A stretch of 64,000 nucleotides of DNA from Pogonophryne albipinna (Eukaryota > Chordata > Actinopteri > Perciformes > Artedidraconidae), in assembly GCA_028583405.1 (NCBI GenBank), contig JAPTMU010000107.1:294678-358677 (forward strand), written 5' to 3'. The position numbers and the translations under genes were made by a program. Positions 36,801 through 48,800 of this stretch are shown here, piece by piece (the first letter of the stretch is position 1; every line of letters starts with the position of its first letter). The notes beneath the pieces were generated by a model that saw nothing but the letters and a program-made list of their open reading frames with translations, was not told the DNA's origin and searched no databases.

Positions 36801-39800
36801 CTCGCATTCAAACAGGACGTGCTGGAGAGGAGGCGGGGCTTATCTCCATGTAAATACTATGGTAGATACAAACAACAACAACATGAACATATTTTACAGT
36901 AATTGTAATACACATTTCAAAATGATGCCCAAATAACTAAATACTAGTACTGGTTAGAAAAAGCAGTTATTCATGTTATTGATAAGTGTGCAGACAAGAC
37001 GCAGAGGAACACTTTTAGAATGTTTTCTGGAGATCAGGCTAACCCAGGGGTCTGCAACCCGCGGCTCTTTCAGCTCTCTGCTCTGGCTCCCTGGAGCTTA
37101 GACAAAATAAGAAGGAAATAAAATAAAAATATTTGTAGGACTATTTATATTTTGTTGCACGGTTGAAAATGTTTTGAATCTTGTATTTTGAAGTGATACT
37201 GTGACACATAAATACTCTAACATCTTAGCTCTAAAAGACTTCATTTTTTGTTTTTCTGAGAATTTCTGAAAACCAAAGACTCTGTTAACAAAATGATTTC
37301 TAAAAAGTGAAAGTGATAGGGTCTGGACTGTCTCCATGTGAGGACCCCCCAGGGTGAAGGACTCCATGTGGTGTGGAGATACTGCAGAGCCCGGCTGAGC
37401 TGATCAAAGCTGTGTTCAGGAGGTCTTGGTGCTGTTATGATGGAACCCAAAGAACCTGCTGGTGGAACCCAGAGAACCTGCTGGTGGAACCCAGAGAACC
37501 TGCTGGTGGAACCCAAAGAACCTGCTGGTGGAACCCAGAGAACCTGCTGGTGGAACCCAAAGAACCTGCTGGTGGAACCCAGAGAACCTGCTGGTGGAAC
37601 CCAGAGAACATGCTGGTGGAACCCAGAGAACCTGCTGGTGGAACCCAAAGAACCTGCTGGTGGAACCCAAAGAACCTGCTGGTGGAACCCAGAGAACCTG
37701 CTGCTGGAACCCAGAGGCTCAGAGAGAGGTGGAGCTGAAGGAGGAGTCCTTTCAGACTGGTTGGCCCCGGGGACTCCTGGAGCAGCAGACATGTTTCATA
37801 TACACACATCAGGGAGGGCCGTTTGGAGACAAGCAGTGTTTCATATTCACTGGGAGCTACTGGAGCCTTTAGAAGATGTGAGAGATGATGTCATTGGTGG
37901 TGTCACTGATGGGCTTACCTGAGCAGGTGAGATTCAGGGTGTAGAGAGAGGCACCTGATCCTGCACACTCCCTCAGAGCAGATCCAGACTGAGCACAGGC
38001 AGGACTGATCCCCCACATAAATCTGTGTGAGGGCTCCTCTCTCTTTCCTACAGAAACAGCAGAGCCACAGTCGAGCTCTCTGCAGAGAACACCTGCTGCC
38101 TTCAGGGTCCAGAGAGAGTAATGGCCATCCACTGGTCTCCATTCTCCTTGATGTTTCACCTCTAGAGTTCCTGCACAGCGACTCTCTCCTCCCACCAGTC
38201 TCACCTCATCAGGCTCTGCAGAGAAACAAGAGAGAGATCAGAGAGAGAATAAAGTGAGTTTGATGAGAACAGAATGAACCAATCACAGCTCCCCTCTACC
38301 TGAGCAGGTGAGGCTAACAGCTGTGCCAGGTGAGCAGGTGTTTCTCTCTGAGGCTGAGCTACAGTCCAGGAGAGCAGACTCATGGCCTCCACACTGGAAC
38401 TCTTTGGTCCCCATTGGAGCCTCCCCTTCTCCATAGAGCGCCCCCTGGAGGACTGAAGGAGCCCCACAGCCCAGCTGCCTGCAGACCACCTGAGCATCCT
38501 GCTGGTCAAAGTCAGCCTCACACACTGAGGACCAGGCCGGGTTAGTCTGGTCAGAGTTCACCTCCAGTCTACCTGAGCACAGACCGGTCCCATTCACCAG
38601 CCTGACAGAGTCTGCAGAGGACAGAAGATCAGACAGAGAGAGGTCAAAGACAAAGAATAAGAGAGATTAAACTATATTTCAGATTCAAACTGGACTCAGT
38701 TCCAACATGAGTTCATGATGAACAACAGAACACTTCTTGATATCAGCACAGACTGCAAGTACCCTCACATCTACATCTAATACCCTCTGATGCTGCGTTC
38801 ACACCGGACCTGCGAAGATCTGCATCGCTCTAGTTGCTCGAGTTTCACCGCAGCTATCAGCTGTGTTTACTCCCATTCAAACAGGACGTGCTGGAGAGGA
38901 GGCGGGGCTTATTTCCACGTAGATATTATGGTAGTTACAAACAACAACAACATTAATCTATTTTACTGTGATTTAATTGTAATACACATTTCAAAATGAT
39001 GCCCAAATAACTGATACTGGCTAGAAAAAACATGTTTTCATGCTTTGACAAGTGTGCAGACAAGAAGGCAGAGGAAACACTTTTAAAATGTTCTCTGCAT
39101 GGAGTTCAGGCTAAGCTAACATGTAGCTGCTCCGTCCAAACTCACAACAACCTCACACAAACAGAAATAAAGCAGTGACTGTGGTTTGCGATTAATCGCA
39201 AATTAATCTCACATTTTGTTTCTGTTCTAAATGTACCTTAGAGAGATTTTTTTATATTTGTATCAACATATGAGTGGACAAATATGCTTCATGCAAATGT
39301 TTGTTTATTATCATTGGAACAATGACAAATATTCTCCTGAATATTTTCAATACATCAACCTGGAACCTCTCTCTCTCTATTACACTCTCTCCCAACCCTG
39401 TCTACTTCTTTGCACTGAGCCAGTTGCTCAAACAGACAAGCCTGTTTACATTGTCGGACGACAGGGCAGCTCGCTTCTTCTGAACAACACGCCCAGACAA
39501 TGAGAACAATCTCTCACAGGGTACGGATGTGGCAGTTGTTGCCAAGTAATTGCGTGAAAGACCGGTCATCTTGCTGTGTGCCCCTTCATGTTTGGACCCC
39601 CACTTTTGAGGACAGTCCTCCAGGGAAATAGTAGGCTCTGCCCTGTAGCGCCCCACACAGGTCTCAATACAGTCCTCCTCTTCATCAGACGAAGACTCTG
39701 GGGCAACCATGAGAGCTGATCTTTTTATCGGTGGCTCAGACGTCGCTGGTTGTTCCGGCTATGCAGGCCTCTCCTCCCTGAGCAAGGCACTGAACGAACG

Positions 39801-42800
39801 CCACACCTCAGCCCTGTCAGGTCTGGACAGACACTTCAGGTCCTTAAACCTATGACCCAGCGCTGTTGCAACTCTCAGCCATGCAATGTTTGTTTTGTCC
39901 TCGCGTTTCTCCATGTCTGTTTTGAAGGTCTGCTTGAATATCACCATGTAGGCTGGGTCATCCTCAGTGTATTCCATCACTCAATAGACGACACAAAGCA
40001 GGCAGCACCACTGAGCATGAAACAAACTCTCTCCTCCAAGAACTTCAGATATGTACCTGCTATAATAGAGAAAAGCACTTCAGTTAGGAGCTTGTTACAT
40101 TCACACACATTTGCCTTGCTCTCTTTCTCTCTCTCTCACACACACACATTACATTACATTGCATTTAGCTGACGCTTTTATCCAAAGCGACTTACAATAA
40201 GTGCGTTTGACCAACAAGACACAAACTTGAAGAAAACAGAATCATATAAGTACATCAGGTTTCATAGAGCTTTCAAGTGCTACTCAACTGGCTATAGATA
40301 AGCCAGTCCTTTATTAGTATATAAGTGCTTTGTTAACACACTCTCTCTCTCACACACACACTCTCACACTCTTTGGGCTGCTGTGGTTGCCGGAACTTGA
40401 CCGTTAAAGTAAAATACATTACAAATTACAGTAGGTTGGCATAGACGTTACAGTCAACAATTGCTTAAGGTGAATTACAATGGCAAAAACAAATAGAGCT
40501 AGTGTACAGAGTGCAGCTGTATTAACTGGGAAATAGAAGAGTCGGATCAGGATTCGATATTGGCAGACAATCAATATCAAATTAATCGGATCATTATTAG
40601 CATCAGCACTTGATCATTTTTGTCGACTTGCAGCCTAAATACAAAGAAAACTCCACTCCTCTCCTACCACTCTTACCTCTAATGAGCATTGGTAGAAATA
40701 GTGTCCGAGTCATAGGGTCCAGAACTGACTGAAGACATGTGGAACAGAGTCATAGGGTCCAGAACTGACTGAAGACATGTGGAAACAGAGCCATGGGGTC
40801 CAGAACTGACTGAAGACAAATGGAACAGAGCCATGGGGTCCAGAACTGACTGAAGACATGTGGAACAGAGTCATAAGGTCCAGAACTGACTGAAGACATG
40901 TGGAACAGAGTCATGGGGTCCAGAACTGACTGAAGACATGTGGAACAGAGTCATGGGGTCCAGAACTGACTGAAGACATGTGGAACGGAGTCATAGGGTC
41001 CAGAACTGACTGAAGACATGTGGAACAGAGTCATAGGGTCCAGAACTGACTGAAGACATGTGGAACAGAGTCATAGGGTCCAGAACTGACTGAAGACATG
41101 TGGAACGGAGTCATAGGGTCCAGAACTGACTGAAGACATGTGGAACAGAGTCATAGGGTCCAGAACTGACTGAAGACATGTAGAACAGAGTCATAGGGTC
41201 CAGAACTGACTGGAGACATGTGGAACAGAGCCATGGGGTCCAGAACTGACTGAAGACATGTGGAACAGAGTCATGGGGCCTATAACTGACTGGAGACATG
41301 TGGAACAGAGTCATAGGGTCCATAACTGACTGAAGACATGTGGAACAGAGTCATGGGGTCCTGAACTGACTGAAGACATGTGGAACAGAGTCATGGGGTC
41401 CAGACCTGACTGAAGACATGTGGAACAGACTGATGGGGTCCAGAACTGACTGAAGACATGTGGAACAGAGTCATGGGGTCCAGAACTGACTGAAGACATG
41501 TGGAACAGAGTCATAGGGTCCAGAACTGAATTAAGACATGTGGAACAGACTCATAGGGTCCAGAACTGACTGAAGACATGTGGAACAGAGTCATGGGGTC
41601 CAGAACTGACTGAAGACATGTGGAACAGAGTCATGGGGTCCAGACCTGACTGAAGACATGTGGAACAGACTCATGGGGTCCAGAACTGACTGAAGACATG
41701 TGGAACAGAGTCATGGGGTCCAGAACTGACTGAAGACATGTCGAACAGAGTCATGGGGTCCAGAACTGACTGAAGACATGTGGAACAGAGTCATGGGGTC
41801 CAGAACTGACTGAAGACATGTGGAACAGAGTCATTGGGTCCAGAACTGACTGAAGACATGTGGAACAGAGTCATGGGGTCCAGAACTGACTGAAGACATG
41901 TGGAACAGAGTCATGGGGTCCAGAACTGACTGAAGACATGTCGAACAGACTCATGGGGTCCAGAACTGACTGAAGACATGTGGAACAGAGTCATGGGGTC
42001 CAGAACTGACTGAAGACATGTCGAACAGAGTCATAGGGTCCAGAACTGACTGAAGACATGTGGAATAGAGTCATGGGGTCCAGAACTGACTGGAGACATG
42101 TGGAACAGAGTCATGGGGTCCAGAACTGACTGGAGACATGTGGAACAGAGTCATGGGGTCCAGAACTGACTGAAGACATGTCGAACAGAGTCATGGGGTC
42201 CAGAACTGACTGAAGACATGTGGAACAGAGTCATATGGTCCAGAACTGACTGAAGACATGTAGAACAGAGTCATAGGGTCCAGAACTGACTGGAGACATG
42301 TGGAACAGAGCCATGGGGTCCAGAACTGACTGAAGACATGTGGAACAGAGTCATAGGGTCCAGAACTGACTGGAGACATGTGGAACAGAGCCATGGGGCC
42401 CAGAACTGACTGAAGACATGTGGAACAGAGTCATGGGGCCTATAACTGACTGGAGACATGTGGAACAGAGTCATAGGGTCCATAACTGACTGAAGACATG
42501 TGGAACAGAGTCATGGGGTCCTGAACTGACTGAAGACATGTGGAACAGAGTCATGGGGTCCAGACCTGACTGAAGACATGTGGAACAGACTGATGGGGTC
42601 CAGAACTGACTGAAGACATGTGGAACAGAGTCATGGGGTCCAGAACTGACTGAAGACATGTGGAACAGAGTCATGGGGTCCAGAACTGACTGAAGACATG
42701 TGGAACAGAGTCATGGGGTCCAGAACTGACTGAAGACATGTGGAACAGAGTCATAGGGTCCAGAACTGACTGAAGACAGTTGGAACAGAGTCATGGGGTC

Positions 42801-45800
42801 CAGAACTGACTGAAGACATGTGGAACAGAGTCATGGGGTCCAGAAATGACTGAAGACATGTGGAACAGAGTCATGGGGTCCAGAACTGACTGAAGACATG
42901 TCGAACAGACTCATGGGGTCCAGAACTGACTGAAGACTTGTGGAACAGAGTCATGGGGTCCAGAACTGACTGAAGACATGTCGAACAGAGTCATAGGGTC
43001 CAGAACTGACTGAAGACATGTGGAACAGAGTCATGGGGTCCAGAACTGACTGGAGACATGTGGAGCAGAGTCATGGGGTCCAGAACTGACTGGAGACATG
43101 TGGAACAGAGTCATGGGGTCCAGAACTGACTGAAGACATGTAGAACAGAGTCATAGGGTCCAGAACTGACTGAAGACATGTAGAACAGAGTCATGGGGTC
43201 CAGAACTGACTGAAGACATGTGGAACAGAGTCATAGGGTCCAGAACTGACTGGAGACATGTGGCAACAGAGCCATGGGGTCCAGAACTGACAGAAGACAT
43301 GTGGAACAGACTCATGGGGTCCAGAACTGACTGAAGACATGTGGAACAGAGTCATAGGGTCCAGAACTGACTGAAGACATGTGGAACAGAGTCATAGGGT
43401 CCAGAACTGACTGAAGACATGTAGAAACAGAGTCATAGGGTCCAGAACTGACTGAAGACATGTAGAACAGAGTCATAGGGTCCAGAACTTACTGGAGACA
43501 TGTGGAACAGATAGCCATGGGGCCCAGAACTGACTGAAGGACATGTGGAACAGACTCATGGGTCCAGAACTGACTGAAGACATGTGGAACAGAGTCATGA
43601 GGTCCAGAACTGACTGAGACATGTGGAACAGAGTCATGGGGTCCAGAACTGACTGAAGACATGTGGAACAGAGTCATGGGGTCCAGAACTGACTGAAGAC
43701 ATGTCGAACAGACTCATGGGGTCCAGAACTGACTGAAGACTTGTGGAACAGAGTCATGGGGTCCAGAACTGACTGAAGACATGTCGAACAGAGTCATAGG
43801 GTCCAGAACTGACTGAAGACATGTGGAACAGAGTCATGGGGTCCAGAACTGACTGGAGACATGTGGAGCAGAGTCATGGGGTCCAGAACTGACTGGAGAC
43901 ATGTGGAACAGAGTCATGGGGTCCAGAAACTGACTGAAGACATGTCGAACAGAGTCATGGGGTCCAGAACTGACTGAAGACATGTGGAAACAGAGTCATT
44001 GGGTCCAGAACTGACTGAAGACATGTGGAACGGAAGTCATGGGGTCCAGAACTGACTGAAGACATGTAGAACAGAGTCATAGGGTCCAGAACTGACTGGA
44101 GACATGTGGAACAGAGCCATGGGGTCCCAGAACTGACTGAAGACATGTGGAACAGAGTCATAGGGTCCAGAACTGACTGGAGACATGTGGAACAGAGCCA
44201 TGGGGCCCAGAAACTGACTGAAGACATGTGGAACAGACTCATGGGTTCCAGAACTGACTGAAGACATGTGGAACAGAGTCATAGGGTCCAGAACTGACTG
44301 AAGACACGTGGAACAGAGTCATAGGGTTCCAGAACTGACTGAAGACATGTAGAACAGAGTCATAGGGTCCAGAACTGACTGAAGACATGTAGAACAGAGT
44401 CATGGGGTCCAGAACTGACTGAAGACATGTGGAACAGAGTCATAGGGTCCAGAACTGACTGGAGACATGTGGAACAGAGCCATGGGGTCCAGAACTGACA
44501 GAAGACATGTGGAACAGACTCATGGGGTCCAGAACTGACTGAAGACATGTGGAACAGAGTCATAGGGTCCAGAACTGACTGAAGACATGTGGAACAGAGT
44601 CATAGGGTCCAGAACTGACTGAAGACATGTAGAACAGAGTCATAGGGTCCAGAACTGACTGAAGACATGTAGAACAGAGTCATAGGGTCCAGAACTTACT
44701 GGAGACATGTGGAACAGAGCCATGGGGCCCAGAACTGACTGAAGACATGTGGAACAGACTCATGGGGTCCAGAACTGACTGAAGACATGTGGAACAGAGT
44801 CATGAGGTCCAGAACTGACTGAAGACATGTGGAACAGAGTCATGGGGTCCAGAACTGACTGAAGACATGTGGAACAGAGTCATAGGGTCCAGAATTGACT
44901 GAAGACATGTGGAACAGAGTCATGGGGTCCAGAAACTGACTGAAGACATGTGGAACAGAGTCATGGGGTCCAGAACTGACTGAAGACATGTGGAACAGAG
45001 TCATAGGGTCCAGAACTGGACTGAAGACATGTGGAACAGAGTCATAGGGTCCAGAATTGGACTGAAGACATGTGGAACAGAGTCATAGGGTCCAGAACTG
45101 ACTGAAGACATGTGGAACAGAGGACAGGCCATGGTTCCATGTACAGGAAACTGGAACTTTGAACAGGTGTTTTTATCTTTTCTGCCTGAAGATTCAAGAT
45201 TCAAGTTCTTGATCAGGTGTTTGATGTGGGCTGGCATGATCCTTTCTGCAGCGATGAATAAAGAAAACAAGAAAACATTTTTATAATAACAACAATAATA
45301 TGTGTATAACTATTTATATAACACTTACACAATTGCAAAGTGATTCTCACAACAAAAATAAAGAACAAAACAATATCAACAATAAAAAAAAAAACGTATT
45401 AAATGAATGTTAAGAGACAAATAAATGTTTTTTCAGTCATTACAATGCACTGTTTGAAATGACCTTCCAAAGGCTAAATTCAAACTCAATACCATAAATA
45501 ACTGGGTACCAAAGTGCTTTACCTGATAGAAACACGTTCCACACGGAGCAGCAACCATCCGGCTGGGCCTTTTTGCTGCATATCATCTCCTCCCTCTCTC
45601 TCTCTGGTGTTAGGTTCCAGTAGATCTCTACTATCCAATAAAACTGAAATTCCCAGAAAAATCATATTAAAAAAGTTAAAAACAATGACTTGCTTTTGGC
45701 ATTGAAATGGATTAGAATCTCACCTTTTTCAGGAAGGCCAGGGAGTCGTTCCCTTCATGTCCACAACCAGTCATAGGAGTTCAAATGCCAAAGCCCTGAA

Positions 45801-48800
45801 CGATGACAAGAGCGGGAGACTTACATTTTACAATTATATTTTTTCAATAATACCAGAGCAGTGTGTACATAGGCCCTGTACGACATGCAGAGAACAGATC
45901 AATCCCCTGACAGACTCACACACTTTGGTGATGTCCTCATCTGATAATGTTTCATCTTTTAGCAGCAAAGCAACTTTACTCAAAGTATATGTCGGACCCA
46001 ACTCATTTACAGAGTGTGTAGGAGCCGCATTTAAGTTTATTTTGTTTTGATATATTTGGAACCTTTATTAATGCATTTTGTCTGTTTCAGTGAGAGGTGT
46101 GCTTTGCTCAGGTGAAGGGGGCGGGGCTAAGGCTTTTAAGTTGGAGGTGCGGTGTGTGACGGGGGAGCAGCAGGCAGCAGCAATACCGTCATTGACACGC
46201 AGATGCAACCTTATGCTTAGTCAAATACAGATTATTAGGATCTGCTTCTTAAGTTTATGTTAAATATTGTTTTCGTATTTTGTTTATGTTTGCTGGAAAT
46301 AAACGTTGAAAAGCAACAGAAACGTCCAGTGGATTGTGTACTGCGAGTCTGACACTGCTTCCCAGGCCCAAGCTCTACATGTGGCCAAGAACAATAACTT
46401 TTGAGGTGAAATTTACAAGACAAACTTCTTGGGGATTTTGGCCACTACAGAGTGTTTGGATCTCCTCAACAATGGTCTGTATAGTTGAGTAGAAAAAAAC
46501 TGTCCCTACAATTCAGTGGCGAGCCGTGACTTTTTATACCTAGGCCCTCTGACCCCCCCCCCCCCCCTTCCCTCGAAAAAAAAGAAGAGATATTACGTCA
46601 CAGCGTAGACTTCAGCGGAATATCAAAACAGCGGCCCGGGGTGCAAAACGCATCAATGACAGCGACCCTCTACCACACAGAACAACACCATTTATCTAAA
46701 CACCTATCATGACAGGGCACCCACAGCCAAGTAACAATTACAAATGAATGAAGTCGGCACGGCGGCCCACAGTGAAAATGACTTAGGCCTACCTTTGATG
46801 ATCAATCACTGAAACACAAAGTCCGTCCTCCTGTCCTTCTGGATGAAGCACTTGATGGCGGGTCATGCAGCTGATCCTTTGCCACTCCAGTTTATCATTG
46901 GAACTCAATCTTGAAAATGACTCGGTTAATCATTTCGCAACGATGTCATCACTATGTGAGCCATCATGAACGAACTTATGCTAATTATAAATCTATCGAT
47001 CATAAATCTATCGATCATAAATCTATCGTTTAGATTTATGATTCGAAAATAATAAAGTAGGGTAGACATGTGGATATTATCCGTCTGAACAAAACGTGCA
47101 TTTATCAAACAGGTTCGTTTTCCACAGACCTTATTTCCAGCTATCTTCCAAAATCCTCTGGAGAAATTCCGTTGCTTTCTGTCGAGGGAATCCGAGCGCA
47201 GCTTACTTCCGGGTTTTAGGACGCGTCACTGCACCACTTGCATAGACCTCACAGCGGGCGGAACTTGTCATAAAGTCCGCGAAAATAAAGCCCGCCCATT
47301 TAGAGGGAAGATGTGATTGGTCAATTGTACTGTCATGTGACATTACTCTCTCGTTGAGTTACTATAGCTGGTCCTCTGTGAATGTAGAGAGGGACCAACA
47401 AGCTCTCCCGTCTTCACAGAACTCGCAGACGGCCTTTAACCCTTCACATTCCAACAGAAACTGAACAGGCAGATTCGAAGGATTTATCTCTTTGGAAATA
47501 TTATTTTAAATACAATTAAATCAAGTTATTTTGGTAAAACTAATGAAAAATATAACAACAACACATATATAAAAAAAAAAAAAAAAGTCAAATATTAATT
47601 TCTTAGAATATCTTAGGCCCTCACAGAGGGCCTAGAGGGCCCTGACGGCTCGCCACTGCTACAATTTCAGGTAGATAACACACATTTGTGAGAAAAGTTA
47701 ACAATGAAGCACAAAACCCCTCTTTGTATTAAGCTAGCTGCCACAGAAAGTACAGCTTAACATGCTAACCTTTGGTGAGCTACAGTAAAGCTAACTTCAT
47801 GTTCAACACAAAACCTTTAACGTGCATTACATTGACGATTTTGACACAACTTAAAGGTGGGGTATGTAATTTTGGAGAAACCAGCTTGAGTGCGCTAGAA
47901 TTTGAAAATACACAACCGAAAAAAATCTGCTCCTTCCTTACAGAGCCCCTCCTCCAACACACACGAACGCGCACATGACCAATGAGGGCACAGGATAAGT
48001 TTGTGCACAGATGGAAGGCTGACAGGCAGGTAGGCCATCCAGTTACTTCAGCCGGGCCGGCTCAGATGATTGGTCGTGCTTTTACAGTATTACGGCTTCC
48101 ACAGATGAGATTTTTTATGTATTTTTTGTCAAAGCACTTCAGATATTCATTGCTATCGGGATGTTAAGAGCATTCCATGGAATATAACAACAAGTGTATC
48201 TCGAGCCGGTTTCTCAAACTTACCTACCCCACCTTTAACTCTCTCTACTTGTAAGATAATGTTTAGTTAACTTACCCTTAAATAACTACATCACGTTTTT
48301 CAGTGGAAACACAAACTGCAGAACACGTTAGCTGCTAACTGTTCTTAGCTAAGACAGCTAGCTCTTAAGAGAAGTAACATCGCCTCATGGCAAACTTAAG
48401 GTTAAGTTAACATTAACGTAACGTTGTAAGAAAGCAAAACGAACCTTCTAGAAAGCTTTTACTCTCTCTCCTTAGCGGGCATTGTTGATTGTTCGAAACA
48501 CGATCTCTCGATGTGCTGCCCACAAATCGTCGGTTTCATCGACCCCGGGTTACCTGGTCCAGCAAAAGTCCACCTCGTACGACGCACTTGTTTTGTCCAT
48601 ATACACGACATTTTATCATTTTTTTTGGCCACAAAAACATCCCATAACCAGATGTTGAGACGGCCCCACATCCCCATACAACATATCGCTTGCCGATTAT
48701 TCTTGGCGTCTTATTGCTGTGCATCCTTTGTCATAATATTTGGCCCTTCAATACATTAAAACGGGACTGAGCTCAGCTGTGTTCTACTCATGACGTCACC

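Noticed and set aside
18526..38545. 71-codon plus-strand frame ([16 protein letters not shown]) seen four times
   Set aside because: It is the antisense of the conserved 'a' exon and recurs only because the exon is repeated.
41111..44563. Repeated '[16 protein letters not shown]' proteins on the minus strand
   Set aside because: Shadow translation of the 40-bp satellite; frames break wherever a unit has a one-base change.
40707..45125. CRISPR-like look of regular 40-base repeats
   Set aside because: The units are contiguous with no unique spacers, and the DNA is from a vertebrate.
46070..46370. Possible LTR (GC-rich start, AATAAA near 46300)
   Set aside because: No matching TG...CA ends or target duplication could be found, so it was not listed as an element.
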